A DNA stretch of 64,000 bases from CAZZBK01 sp964652155 (GTDB lineage: Bacteria > Planctomycetota > Planctomycetia > Pirellulales > PNKZ01). The DNA lies in contig CAZZBK010000010.1 in assembly GCA_964652155.1 (NCBI GenBank), positions 14,555 to 78,554 on the forward strand, given 5' to 3'. Position 1 is the first letter of the stretch. Each line of letters opens with the position of its first letter. Positions 18,074 to 26,704 of this stretch are shown here, piece by piece. The notes beneath the pieces are model-generated. The model saw only the letters and a program-made list of their open reading frames with translations, ran no database searches and was not told the origin of the DNA. The position numbers were made by a program, and so were the translations under genes.

Positions 18074-18109
18074 TAAAAAAAGCCTCGGAAGCATCATGCC
18101 ACCGAGGCT
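18074..18109 (-). terminator. Rho-independent terminator on the minus strand
   Basis: Read on the minus strand, AGCCTCGG pairs with CCGAGGCT (8 bp, 13-base loop) and is followed at once by a run of seven T. This is the best intrinsic terminator in the window. No protein gene ends upstream of it on the minus strand, which implies a transcript made from the adjacent gene-free DNA. Confidence 0.8.
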
Positions 18110-18452
18110 AACACAAAACTGGAGATAAAAGTTGGAGGGGACTTCCGGGCCGCGAGCGAATCGCCGACAGTCGATCCATACGTCGCCGCCCTCCAAATCT
18201 CCATGACGAGTTAAGAGGACCGCGACGTCGCTCCCCAACGGGCGCAACGCGCAGAATGCTTCACAATCAAGTGCCTCCCCGATAGGCCGACGAACGCCAG
18301 CCGTTATGCTTCGATCGCCCCGCGACATTTAAGCCGAACGGCGATTTCTCTGTTTCGTTGTAAAACTACTTCGTTCCAACCATCGCTGCATTTTGTCGCG
18401 TGGCCTGCACCACGCGAGCAACATTCAACTTGAATACGCACGTGAATGTCAC
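18110..18452 (-). ncRNA. Candidate structured non-coding RNA
   Basis: About 340 bases between a possible promoter and the terminator at 18074-18109, with no convincing protein frame. The 3' part is strongly self-complementary: on the minus strand, TTGGAGGG near 18196 can pair with CCCTCCAA near 18134, flanked by GGAGAT/ATCTCC. A GCGACGTCGC palindrome and other GC stems lie further upstream. Size and terminator would suit a housekeeping RNA, but the conserved blocks of tmRNA, RNase P RNA and SRP RNA were looked for and not found. A 6S-like RNA or a new RNA remains possible. The 5' end is a guess from the promoter. Confidence 0.4.
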
Positions 18453-18458
18453 TCGCGT

Positions 18459-18486
18459 ATTTTGCGAACCATTCGGAATATGTCAA
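18459..18486 (-). promoter_or_regulatory. Possible sigma-70 promoter for the candidate RNA
   Basis: On the minus strand, TTGACA is followed after 16 bases by CAAAAT (4 of 6 matches to TATAAT) in an AT-rich stretch. Transcription would start near 18452 and run to the terminator. Confidence 0.3.
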
Positions 18487-18648
18487 GCAACTTTTCCGCA
18501 GCATTTTTTTCTCGCGCGCTTTCATCTTGACAATAGCGCACAAAATCTCTCGTGATCGCTTCAGGATAATCGCAATTGTCGCGCGACGCCGCTTCGCTCT
18601 ACGATATCACAGTCACCATGCAGACTCGCGCTTCGCGTTACGCTCACG
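18487..18648. other. AT-rich upstream region of the glycosyltransferase gene
   Basis: This stretch is poorer in G and C than its surroundings and has runs of T. It probably holds the glycosyltransferase promoter; a TTGACA at 18527-18532 has no well-spaced -10. Nothing else is seen. Confidence 0.3.
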
Positions 18649-19431
18649 ATGCCCAACGAACCCAACACCACCGAACTGCTCGAACGCTTGGGTGCGTCGT
18701 TCGGTCGGCAGTTGGGCATCTATTCGTGGCCAACAAATCTGCGCGTGTCGGTCGTCGTGCCCGTGTTTAACGAGCAAGCCACGATCGATCCGCTCATCGA
18801 GCGCGTGCTGGCGACCGACTTGCCCCTCGAGGTCATCGTCGTCGATGATGGCAGCACCGACGGCACACGCGAGCGGCTCGCACGCTGGCGGGCACATCCC
18901 AACGTTCGCGTGCTGCGACTCGAGCGCAACGCGGGCAAAGGGGCGGCGCTGCGACACGGCTTCCAGCAGGCCACCGGAGACATCGTGGTCATGCAAGACG
19001 CCGACCTCGAGTACGATCCGGCCGAGTATCGCCGCGTCTTGCAACCCATTGTCGAGGGGCACGCCGACGTCGTCTTTGGCAGCCGTTTTCTGGGGCTCAG
19101 TCATCGCGTACTCTACTTCTGGCACTACCTAGGCAATCGGCTGCTCACGTTGCTGAGCAATCTCACCACGCAACTCAACCTCAGCGACATGGAGACCGGC
19201 TGCAAGGCGTTTCGACGCGAGCTGATCGCGCAACTGTTGCCCCGGCTGCGAGAAGATCGTTTCGGCATCGAACCCGAGCTGACCGCCAAACTGGCGCGAA
19301 TCAAGGGGGTGCGCGTCTACGAAGTCGCGATCAGCTACACCGGTCGCACCTATGCCGACGGAAAAAAGATCACCTGGCGCGACGGGCTACGCGCCCTGTG
19401 GTGCATCGTGCGCTACGCCTGGTTCGACTAG
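18649..19431 (+). CDS. Family 2 glycosyltransferase (dolichyl-phosphate mannose synthase-like)
   Basis: A 260-residue GT-A fold enzyme. It has the opening strand VSVVVPVFNEQATI (33-46), the nucleotide-binding VVDDGSTDGT (64-73) and the metal-binding DAD triad (117-119) in VMQDADLEYDP. The DMETGCKAFRRE segment near 180 is typical of DPM1-like transferases, which move a sugar from a nucleotide to a polyprenyl phosphate at the inner membrane. It has no C-terminal membrane helices. It may serve cell-envelope glycan assembly; the nearby flippase-like gene is on the other strand. A perfect 10-bp hairpin follows the stop. A 17-bp piece of the gene end is repeated 54 bases further on. Confidence 0.92.
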   Translation: MPNEPNTTELLERLGASFGRQLGIYSWPTNLRVSVVVPVFNEQATIDPLIERVLATDLPLEVIVVDDGSTDGTRERLARWRAHPNVRVLRLERNAGKGAALRHGFQQATGDIVVMQDADLEYDPAEYRRVLQPIVEGHADVVFGSRFLGLSHRVLYFWHYLGNRLLTLLSNLTTQLNLSDMETGCKAFRRELIAQLLPRLREDRFGIEPELTAKLARIKGVRVYEVAISYTGRTYADGKKITWRDGLRALWCIVRYAWFD

Positions 19432-19484
19432 CATTGCCACGCGGACGTGGCAATGGCACCCTTGGGGTACGCCTGGTTCGACTA
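19414..19484 (+). repeat. 17-bp direct repeat of the glycosyltransferase gene end
   Basis: TACGCCTGGTTCGACTA occurs at 19414-19430, encoding the last residues and part of the stop, and again at 19468-19484. The two copies flank the 19432-19455 hairpin. This looks like a local duplication around an inserted hairpin. Confidence 0.85.
19432..19455. terminator. Perfect 10-bp hairpin between convergent genes
   Basis: CATTGCCACG and CGTGGCAATG pair perfectly around a CGGA loop, directly after the glycosyltransferase stop and ahead of the convergent purU stop. There is no T-run, so it would be a hairpin-only terminator or RNA 3'-end protector. Confidence 0.5.
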
Positions 19485-20375
19485 ACGTGCGTCGTCGTGC
19501 CGCTGCATGTCACCCTGCCGACGCCCACGCGCCACGACGCGATGAAAATGCAATTGCACCTCACGGGCCACCACGCGTCGCACCCCTTCGACCAAGCAGC
19601 GAGGCTCGTTGTCCTCTTGTCCCAAGCGAATCACATCCGCAAGCGGCATCCCTGGCGGAATCTGGAACGTTGACTGATAGATCGTCTGGTTCCCCGCGTC
19701 GAGATCGGGCACGATAAAGTGACACGTCGCACCGAAGGTCAACATCCGCGAACGGTATGCGTCGTGATACGGTCGTATGCCCGGAAAACTGGGCAGCAAG
19801 CCGTGATGCAAATTGATGATCCGACCGCCTGCGTACTTCCAGCAGCTACTCGGCGGCAACACTCGCATATAGCGGGCCAGTACGATGTAGTCGACCTCAT
19901 ATCGATCGCACAGGTCGATCAACTGCTCGTCATCGGCGTCGCCGCGCTCGTCGCCCACCTGATGCCACGGTACGTTGAACTGCTCGGCCAGATAGCGACA
20001 GTTGGCCCGATTGCCCAACACCACGGCCGGCTCGGCCTGAATCTGACCGTCTCGCATCGCACGCAACAGGGCCAACGGCGTCTCGGCGCGAATCGTCGTG
20101 CAGATCGCGATCCGAGGCCGGTTTGCCCGCAGGTCGGGTGACCAGACACGAATCGAGAGCTGCTTGGTCTTGGCGATCTCCTGCATCGCTTCGCGGAGCG
20201 CGGCAAACTCAGCGTGCGGCAGCTCCATGCGCAAGAGCATGGCGAACAGCCGCTCCTCGTCGTGATCGTACATCTGAATCTCGGCGATGTTGGCTCCCTG
20301 ACCGGTCGCATAATGCACGATCGGATCGGCCAGTCCGCGATGATCGGGGCCCACGGCGGTAATTACGACTTGCAT
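19482..20375 (-). CDS. purU: Formyltetrahydrofolate deformylase
   Basis: A 297-residue enzyme that hydrolyses 10-formyltetrahydrofolate to formate and tetrahydrofolate. Residues 1-80 form an ACT regulatory domain (MQVVITAVGPDHRGLADPIV). Residues 88-275 form the formyltransferase-fold hydrolase with the Asn-His-Asp set visible as IINLHHGLLPSFPG (N188, H190) and VPDLDAGNQTI (D226). The C-terminal 20 residues are arginine- and histidine-rich and run close to the glycosyltransferase gene end. This folate enzyme lies 4.4 kb from the methanopterin-linked mch gene, so the organism appears to manage formyl groups on both carriers. Confidence 0.9.
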   Translation of the reverse strand: MQVVITAVGPDHRGLADPIVHYATGQGANIAEIQMYDHDEERLFAMLLRMELPHAEFAALREAMQEIAKTKQLSIRVWSPDLRANRPRIAICTTIRAETPLALLRAMRDGQIQAEPAVVLGNRANCRYLAEQFNVPWHQVGDERGDADDEQLIDLCDRYEVDYIVLARYMRVLPPSSCWKYAGGRIINLHHGLLPSFPGIRPYHDAYRSRMLTFGATCHFIVPDLDAGNQTIYQSTFQIPPGMPLADVIRLGQEDNEPRCLVEGVRRVVAREVQLHFHRVVARGRRQGDMQRHDDAR

Positions 20376-20567
20376 GACGCTTTTGAACCTGGAGGCGTTT
20401 GAATACGATCGCTGCTCAACTATCCATCACGCTTCGACGATGTCCAGTAAGACAAGTTGGCACAGCCTCACGACCGGCATTCCCGCTACAATCGGCGGTA
20501 ACTTGCTTGACACACGCATGGGTCCGTGATGATATGTCCACAGTGTCTGGGCTTCATGGCTGCTTCC

Positions 20568-20573
20568 AGGAGG
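20568..20573 (+). promoter_or_regulatory. Consensus ribosome-binding site that fixes a GTG start
   Basis: AGGAGG five bases before GTG 20579. It shows that the alpha/beta-hydrolase gene starts at this GTG, just before its signal peptide, and not at the upstream in-frame starts. Confidence 0.8.
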
Positions 20574-20578
20574 TTCTC

Positions 20579-22597
20579 GTGCTTCGTCAACTTGCTTCTC
20601 TCGCCGCGCTCGTGGGCGCGCTGTGGACCACCTTCGCCACGGCGGCCGTCGTGCAAATTGAAATCAAAGAGCGCGAACCGTATGCCGAGGGGCGCGCGAT
20701 GGGCGATCGCGGGCCGTATGAGCGGCTCACGGGCCGCGTGCGTTATGCGATCGACCCCAAGGCCAAGGTCAACAGCCAGATCATCGATGTCGAGCTCGCG
20801 CCGCGCAACGCCCAGGGGCTCGTCGAGTTCGCCGGCGACATCGAGATTTGGGCGCCACGCGATCTGAGCAAAGCCAGCGGCACGCTGCTGTACGATGTGA
20901 ACAACCGTGGCAACAAGACCGCGCCGAATATGTTCAACGGTGGGGCCGACGAGTTTCTGCTGCGACAAGGCTACATTGTGATGTGGAGCGGTTGGATACA
21001 TGAGGTGCTGCCGGGCAATGGCCGCTTGCAGTTCACCGCTCCCGTCGCGATCGAAGCAGGGAAACCGCTCCGCGGCGTAACGCGCGCCGACTGGGTCGTG
21101 AGCAGCGAGGCCCAGAAGGCCAATATCGCGCACCGTGGCATCTTGGGCAGCTACCGTCCCGCCAGCAACCCCACGACCCCGCCGCGACTCACACGCCGAC
21201 TCAACGCCGACGACCCGCGCGAAGAAATTTATCCCGACCAGTGGAGCTTCGTCGTCACCGATGTCGATGCCGACGGCCGAAGCAGTCAGTTACCACTCGT
21301 CGAGGTCGAGATCAAAGGGGGCGTCAAGCCGGGCTACATCTACGAGGTGGTCTACGAGGCCGAAGGGAGCGTCGTGCAAGGGACCGGCATGGCCGGCATG
21401 CGCGATCTGCTCTCCGCCCTGCGACATGACACGAGCGCGACCAACCCCTTGCGGCGGGCCGACGGCTCCCCAGCGGTCAAATACGTGCTCGGCTTTGGCA
21501 CCTCGCAGAGCGGACGCTTGCTGCGGCAGTTCTTGTTCGACGGCTTCAATGTCGATGAACAGGGACGGCGGGTGTTCGATGGCGTCATGCCGCACGTCGC
21601 CGGTGGCGGGTTGGGTTTTTTCAACCACCGCTTTGCGAGCCCCACACGCACCAATGGCCAGCACGAGGAGATGCTCTTCCCGGCCGATTATTTCCCGTTC
21701 ACCTATGGCGATTCGACTGACCCGTTCACCGGCCAGGTCGACGGCATCTTGCATAAGTGTCGCGAGACGAACACGGTGCCCAAGGTCATGCACACGCAAT
21801 CCTCAAGCGAGTACTGGCACCGCAGCGGCTCGTTGGTGCATACCGACCCACGCGGCGAAAAAGACGCGGAGATTCCCAGCGACGTACGGATTTACTCCTT
21901 CGGCGGCACCCAGCATGGCGCGGGGAGCGGGCTGCCGGGAGAAAAAGGGGGCGCGCAGCTCATCGGCAACCCGGCCGATTATCGCCCGTTGCTCCGTGGT
22001 CTGATCGTGGCGCTCGATGCCTGGGTTCGAGAAGGTCGCGAGCCGCCCAAGAGCGTGTACCCAAAACTCAGCGACCGCTCGCTTGTAGCGTTCCACGAAT
22101 CGAACAGCGGTTGGCATAAACTGTCCGGGGTCACCTATCCGCTCGTCATGCACTTGCCGCCGCTGGTCGATCGCGGACCCGATTGGGCCTTGCGGCGGAT
22201 CACCACGATCGAGCCTCCCAAGGTGCTCGGGCGATACGGAGCGAAAGTGCCCGCGTATCGGGCCGACAACAACGAACTAGGCACGCTCAACCTGCCGGCG
22301 ATCGACGCTCCGGTGGCCACATACACCAGTTGGAACATGCGCAGCGAACGGATCGGCGCACCGGGCGAACTGTTGGGCCTGCAAGGCGCGTACATTCCGC
22401 TACTCAAAACGCAAACGCAAGCACAGCAGGCCCAGGACCCTCGTCCCGCGCTGCTCAAGCGTTACCGTGATTTTTCCGATTACCAGCAGCAGTACCTTGG
22501 CGTGGCGCAGCGACTGATCGAGCAACGCTACGTGCTCGCGGAAGATCTGCCGCGACTCAAGGCCCTGAGCGAACAGCATCGCCCGCTGTTCGAGTAG
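20579..22597 (+). CDS. Secreted alpha/beta-hydrolase-domain protein
   Basis: A 672-residue exported protein. Translation from GTG 20579 gives a good signal peptide (LRQLASLAALVGALWTTFATA). The body matches the large 'alpha/beta hydrolase domain' family (PF20091-like), with the probable nucleophile in VLGFGTSQSGRLLRQFL near residue 365 and an acidic GGTQHGAGSG stretch with a likely catalytic histidine near 445. The family is presumed to hydrolyse esters or similar bonds outside the cytoplasm; its substrate is unknown. It lies 51 bp upstream of a Tat-exported oxidoreductase on the same strand, so the two may work on the same extracellular compound. Confidence 0.82.
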   Translation: MLRQLASLAALVGALWTTFATAAVVQIEIKEREPYAEGRAMGDRGPYERLTGRVRYAIDPKAKVNSQIIDVELAPRNAQGLVEFAGDIEIWAPRDLSKASGTLLYDVNNRGNKTAPNMFNGGADEFLLRQGYIVMWSGWIHEVLPGNGRLQFTAPVAIEAGKPLRGVTRADWVVSSEAQKANIAHRGILGSYRPASNPTTPPRLTRRLNADDPREEIYPDQWSFVVTDVDADGRSSQLPLVEVEIKGGVKPGYIYEVVYEAEGSVVQGTGMAGMRDLLSALRHDTSATNPLRRADGSPAVKYVLGFGTSQSGRLLRQFLFDGFNVDEQGRRVFDGVMPHVAGGGLGFFNHRFASPTRTNGQHEEMLFPADYFPFTYGDSTDPFTGQVDGILHKCRETNTVPKVMHTQSSSEYWHRSGSLVHTDPRGEKDAEIPSDVRIYSFGGTQHGAGSGLPGEKGGAQLIGNPADYRPLLRGLIVALDAWVREGREPPKSVYPKLSDRSLVAFHESNSGWHKLSGVTYPLVMHLPPLVDRGPDWALRRITTIEPPKVLGRYGAKVPAYRADNNELGTLNLPAIDAPVATYTSWNMRSERIGAPGELLGLQGAYIPLLKTQTQAQQAQDPRPALLKRYRDFSDYQQQYLGVAQRLIEQRYVLAEDLPRLKALSEQHRPLFE

Positions 22598-22648
22598 TCG
22601 ATAGGATACGCTGACGAAGACAACCTTTTAACGTTGGGAGGAAATCCG

Positions 22649-23983
22649 ATGCCTCGCGTCTCACGTCGTCGCTTTCTGCACACTACCGCGGCGGGTTCGT
22701 TGGCCTTCGCCGCGCCGGCGATCGTGCGCGGTCGCAATCTCAACAACAAGCTCAAGCTGGCGCTGATCGGTGTCGGCGGCCGGGGTGGCGCTCACTTCGC
22801 CGCCGCGTCGCAAGAGCACGTCAGCGCCATCTGCGATGTCTACGAGCCCACACTCGCCCGAGTGGGCGAGAAGTTCACCGAGGCGAAAAAGTACGTCGAC
22901 TTCCGCAAGCTCTACGACCGCGCGCAAGATTTCGATGCCGTGATCGTCAGCACCTGCGAACACACACACGCCTTCGCCACGCTACCGGCCTTGCAGTTGG
23001 GTAAGCACGTGTACTGTGAGAAGCCGCTCACGCATGGCATATGGGAGTCGCGTGTGATTCGCGAGGCAGCCGCCAAGGCCAAGGTTGCCACGCAGATGGG
23101 GATTCAAATTCACGCCGGAGAAAATTATCGCCGCGTGGTCGAGTTGATCCAGACCGGAGCGATCGGACCGGTCCGCGAGGCGCACGTGTGGGTCTCGCGT
23201 GCCTGGGGATGGCAGGGCTCGGCCGCCGAGGCCGAGAAGAACAAGGACATTGTGACCATCCAAAACCGTCCCACCGAGCCCGCGACGATACCACCCGGCT
23301 TGAATTGGGACCTGTGGCTGGGACCGGCCCCGGCGCGACCGTATCACGATGTGTATTTTCCCGGCCCGAAATGGTATCGCTGGTGGGATTTTGGCAGCGG
23401 CACGATGTCGGACCTCGGCAGCCATTGGAACGACTTGCCCTTCTGGGCGCTCAAGCTCCAGGCTCCGCGCACGGTCGAGGCGTCGGGGCCAAGCGTTCAT
23501 CCCGAACTCGCCCCCGCGTCGATGCAAGCCACCTACGAGTACGACGCCCGCGGCGACATGCCTCCGGTCAAGTTCACCTGGTACCAAGGGGTCAACAAGC
23601 CGCCGCAATTCATCGACGGCACGATCCCCAACTGGGCCAGCGGCGTGTTGTTCGTCGGCGACAAGGGGATGCTGCTCAGCGACTACAGCAAGTACAAGTT
23701 GCTGCCCGAGGACAAGTTCTCCGGCTTCAAACCGCCCGAGCCGTTCATTGCGCGTTCGCCGGGTCAGCAACTCGAGTGGCTCGAGTGTTGCAAGAACGGC
23801 ACGCAACCCTCAGCCAACTTCGAGTACTCCGGCTGGCTGACCGAGGCGAACCACCTCGGCAACGTCGCCTATCGACTCGGCAAAAAGATCGAATGGAACG
23901 CCGCCGAGCTACGCTGCCCGAACGCTCCCGAGGCCGACGCGCTCATTCATCGCGCGTACCGCGCCCCGTGGAAGCTCGCGTGA
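22649..23983 (+). CDS. Tat-exported Gfo/Idh/MocA family oxidoreductase
   Basis: A 444-residue relative of the protein encoded at 8727-10178. The leader SRRRFLHTTAAGSLAFAAPA is a twin-arginine signal. The Rossmann motif LALIGVGGRGGAHFAA begins near residue 37, and YCEKPLTHGIWESRV carries the family's lysine near 125. The SDLGSHWNDLPFWALKL segment is typical of planctomycete members. GGGAGG shortly before ATG 22649 fixes the start. It probably acts on a sugar or sugar acid in the periplasm-like compartment and may be co-transcribed with the hydrolase upstream. Confidence 0.92.
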   Translation: MPRVSRRRFLHTTAAGSLAFAAPAIVRGRNLNNKLKLALIGVGGRGGAHFAAASQEHVSAICDVYEPTLARVGEKFTEAKKYVDFRKLYDRAQDFDAVIVSTCEHTHAFATLPALQLGKHVYCEKPLTHGIWESRVIREAAAKAKVATQMGIQIHAGENYRRVVELIQTGAIGPVREAHVWVSRAWGWQGSAAEAEKNKDIVTIQNRPTEPATIPPGLNWDLWLGPAPARPYHDVYFPGPKWYRWWDFGSGTMSDLGSHWNDLPFWALKLQAPRTVEASGPSVHPELAPASMQATYEYDARGDMPPVKFTWYQGVNKPPQFIDGTIPNWASGVLFVGDKGMLLSDYSKYKLLPEDKFSGFKPPEPFIARSPGQQLEWLECCKNGTQPSANFEYSGWLTEANHLGNVAYRLGKKIEWNAAELRCPNAPEADALIHRAYRAPWKLA

Positions 23984-24003
23984 TACCGTTCGTTTTTGAT
24001 TCG

Positions 24004-24519
24004 CTAATCGCGAATGGGGACCGAGCGGATCGGGACCATGTCGAGCAGCACAAACTCCTGCTGCGAGGTCAGGTCCGGTCGGGCCAACGTCGTGGAGTTG
24101 TAGGCAAAGGTGTACACGCCCATCTTGCCGCTGTTGACTTCAGTGATGTAGATGGCGCTGGGGGCCAATTTGAAATTGCTGCCGGTGCGTAGATAGACGT
24201 CGCCGGTCACAATCGCAAATTTCGGAGGCTTGCCTGCCTCAAGCTTGAAGTCGTTCACGATATTGCGATGGTAGCTGATGCTGAACTTGCGCGTGCCCGG
24301 GTTGAGGACCGCGCCATTCATGTCTCCGGTGAGAAAATCGAGCGTGACGACCGCCTCGATCCCCGTGTCGACCGCACACGTGGCGAGTGCAAAGTTTTCC
24401 TGGCGATCGGTGGCCACGGCAAACACCGGTGTCGGCCGAGACAAATCTGCCAGCCACGCTCCGCCGAGCAGTCCGACGACCAGCCACATCCAGGGTTGCT
24501 CAGCCCATTTGCGTACCAC
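24004..24519 (-). CDS. Putative exported or membrane-anchored hypothetical protein
   Basis: A 171-residue frame beginning at GTG 24519 with GGAG 10 bases upstream. The N terminus VRKWAEQPWMWLVVGLLGGAWLADL is a charged end followed by a hydrophobic helix, which could be an anchor or an uncleaved signal. The rest looks like a beta-rich domain (ENFALATCAVDTGIEAVVTL, then FSISYHRNIVNDF). A longer upstream opening of the frame lacks a ribosome site and looks non-coding. I do not recognise the family. It is convergent with the preceding oxidoreductase gene. Confidence 0.7.
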   Translation of the reverse strand: MVRKWAEQPWMWLVVGLLGGAWLADLSRPTPVFAVATDRQENFALATCAVDTGIEAVVTLDFLTGDMNGAVLNPGTRKFSISYHRNIVNDFKLEAGKPPKFAIVTGDVYLRTGSNFKLAPSAIYITEVNSGKMGVYTFAYNSTTLARPDLTSQQEFVLLDMVPIRSVPIRD

Positions 24520-24816
24520 GACAAGTTCTCCACGAGGAAACGACGCTGGCCACGGCGCGACACAGCTCGATCGGCCCTGCCAAGGGGCACCTAGGAAACA
24601 TAGCTCACGAACCGTCAGAACAACGGGGGCGATTCGCGAGGCAAATTCGCGACCTGAGCCATCGGCGTTAGACCTCGATACGATACGCATGTGTCTTCAG
24701 GCAAGCCACTTGCGTTAATCAAGGCCCGGAAACGAACCCATCTCGAACAGGCGATTTACAGCGGCGCGGGCATGCCGTAAAACCTGAGCACACCCGCTCC
24801 GACTCGGAACCCTCTC

Positions 24817-25758
24817 ATGTTGCTCAATCCCCGTTCGGCTCAACGCTTCGATACGATGGTGAACTCGGCGGCAGCTTTGCATGCCGTGGTGCAGGAAATT
24901 GCCGGTGCAACGGTCCTGGATCTGGGCATCGCGGTCCCGGGGGGACTTGAGGCCGGCGTGCAACTCGCCCAGTTGTGCCTAGCCGATCTGGCGACGGTCG
25001 CCGTTGTGAGCGGAGACACCACGTTGTGGCCAGGACCGGCCGTCGCGGTCCGCACCGATCATCCGGTGGCGGCGTGTCTGGCCTCGCAATATGCCGGCTG
25101 GCAACTCGCGCACGGCAAGTTCTTTGCCCTGGGCTCGGGACCCATGCGGGCCGCGGGGAGCAAGGAGCCGTTGTTCAATGACATCGGCCTGCGAGAGCTC
25201 GCCACGCGGGTCGTTGGCATACTGGAGACCCGCAAGCTGCCGCCGCCAGAAATCGTGGAACAGATTGCGCACTCGTGCAACGTCGAGCCGCGCGAGGTCT
25301 GCCTCGCCGTGGCACCCACGGCCTCGCTGGCTGGCTCGGTGCAGGTCGTTGCCCGCAGCGTCGAAACCGCCCTGCACAAGCTCCATGAGTTGCATTTCGA
25401 TGTGTCGCGCGTCGTGAGCGGCTGGGGCGTCGCGCCGTTGCCTCCGATCGCCAAGGATGACCTTGCGGCCATTGGTCGCACGAACGACGCCATTCTCTAC
25501 GGTGGAGACGTGACACTGTACGTGCGTGGCGACGACGACAGCCTCAGGCAACTCGGTCCCCAAGTGCCGAGTTGCTCATCGAGCGACTACGGACAGCCCT
25601 TCGGCGAGATATTTCGTCATTACAACTACGATTTCTATAAGATCGATCCGTTGCTGTTCAGTCCCGCTCGTATCTGCTTCATGAATCTCGACACGGGTCA
25701 AACGCACCGCTTCGGCAAACTGAACCCCGCGCTCGTCCACAAGTCGTTCACCTCCTAA
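24817..25758 (+). CDS. mch: Methenyltetrahydromethanopterin cyclohydrolase
   Basis: A 313-residue cytoplasmic enzyme converting methenyl- to formyl-tetrahydromethanopterin, part of the H4MPT-linked C1 pathway used for formaldehyde oxidation in planctomycetes and methylotrophs. Family signs include the DLGIAVPGGLEAG segment (38-50), ASQYAGWQL and ALGSGPMRA (about 89-112), and the C-terminal PLLFSPARICFMNLDTGQTH motif. Length is the usual 310-320. It heads a run of same-strand genes: the ATP-grasp ligase starts 61 bp later. No fae, mtd or fhc gene lies within the window. Confidence 0.93.
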   Translation: MLLNPRSAQRFDTMVNSAAALHAVVQEIAGATVLDLGIAVPGGLEAGVQLAQLCLADLATVAVVSGDTTLWPGPAVAVRTDHPVAACLASQYAGWQLAHGKFFALGSGPMRAAGSKEPLFNDIGLRELATRVVGILETRKLPPPEIVEQIAHSCNVEPREVCLAVAPTASLAGSVQVVARSVETALHKLHELHFDVSRVVSGWGVAPLPPIAKDDLAAIGRTNDAILYGGDVTLYVRGDDDSLRQLGPQVPSCSSSDYGQPFGEIFRHYNYDFYKIDPLLFSPARICFMNLDTGQTHRFGKLNPALVHKSFTS

Positions 25759-25819
25759 CCCTTCTCTGTCTACTCTTTTCCTCACTGCCTACTGTCTACT
25801 GCCTACTCTTCTGCGGCAC

Positions 25820-26704
25820 ATGAAATTCGCGGTCCTCTGCAATCCCGAGAGTTGGTACTTGCGCGATCTCACGCGAGCGGCTCGAGCACGGCATCAGATC
25901 GTGCCTTGTTCGTTTCGCGCGATGCATGCCGCGCTCGGCGCGCACGAGACGCTCATGAGCGAAGGCCTCGACCTGGGGAGCGTCGACGCGGTGCTCGTGC
26001 GCACGATGCCCCCCGGCTCGTTGGAACAGGTCGTGTTTCGCATGGACCTGTTGGGGCGTCTGCAACGACAGGGGCGCGTGGTCGTTAATCCGCCCAAGGC
26101 GGTCGAGGCGGCCGTCGACAAGTATCTCACCTCGGCCTTGCTGCAACAGGCCGGCCTGCAGGTACCACGCACCTTCGTGTGTCAAACAGCCGACGACGCG
26201 CTCGCGGCCTTCGCCCAACTCGGGGGAGACGTGGTGCTCAAGCCTCTGTTCGGAGCCGAGGGGCGCGGCATCGCTCGCTTGCAAGACGAGGCGATCGCCG
26301 AACGCACCTTCAAAATGCTCGAGCAGCTCGGCGCGGTCCTGTACTTGCAGCAGTTCATTCCACACGAAGGGTACGATCTACGGCTGCTCGTGATCGGCGA
26401 ACAGGTCTTTGGCATGCGACGCCGCAACGAACTCGATTGGCGAACCAACATCAGCCGGGGCGCAACGCCCGAACCGTTCACGGCCGACGCGGAGCTTTGC
26501 GAGCTGGCGCATCGTGCCGCTCGAGCCGTGGGCGCGCCGGTGGCGGGGGTCGATTTACTCCCCGGCCGCGACGGCGCGCTTTATGCCATCGAGGTGAACG
26601 CGGTCCCCGGCTGGCAAGCCCTCGCCAAGGCGCATCAACTTGACGTCGCCGCGTTGGTGCTCGAGTACGTGGCCGAGCAAGTGCAGCGAGGAGCGCACGA
26701 ATGA
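25820..26704 (+). CDS. RimK-like ATP-grasp ligase, probably H4MPT-associated
   Basis: A 294-residue ATP-grasp enzyme. An N-terminal pre-ATP-grasp domain (1-95) is followed by the nucleotide lid LKPLFGAEGRGIARL near 140-155 and the metal-binding end GVDLLPGRDGALYAIEVNAV near 240-260. RimK relatives join glutamate or other amino acids to a carboxylate. Next to mch the likely job is adding glutamate to the methanopterin cofactor, as MptN does in archaea; RimK-like genes also sit in the H4MPT clusters of methylotrophs. This role is inferred from context. Its stop overlaps the start of the OleC-like gene as ATGA, so the two are translationally coupled. Confidence 0.88.
   Translation: MKFAVLCNPESWYLRDLTRAARARHQIVPCSFRAMHAALGAHETLMSEGLDLGSVDAVLVRTMPPGSLEQVVFRMDLLGRLQRQGRVVVNPPKAVEAAVDKYLTSALLQQAGLQVPRTFVCQTADDALAAFAQLGGDVVLKPLFGAEGRGIARLQDEAIAERTFKMLEQLGAVLYLQQFIPHEGYDLRLLVIGEQVFGMRRRNELDWRTNISRGATPEPFTADAELCELAHRAARAVGAPVAGVDLLPGRDGALYAIEVNAVPGWQALAKAHQLDVAALVLEYVAEQVQRGAHE

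Noticed and set aside
18110..18452. tmRNA, RNase P RNA or SRP RNA
   Set aside because: A GGGGACTTCCGGGC stretch and a CCCGGAAG stretch first suggested RNase P or SRP RNA, but the other conserved blocks, a tag peptide and a tRNA-like end are all missing.
18304..18543. 79-codon minus-strand frame in the candidate RNA region
   Set aside because: Cysteine-rich, with no ribosome site and no recognisable fold; it overlaps the putative promoter.
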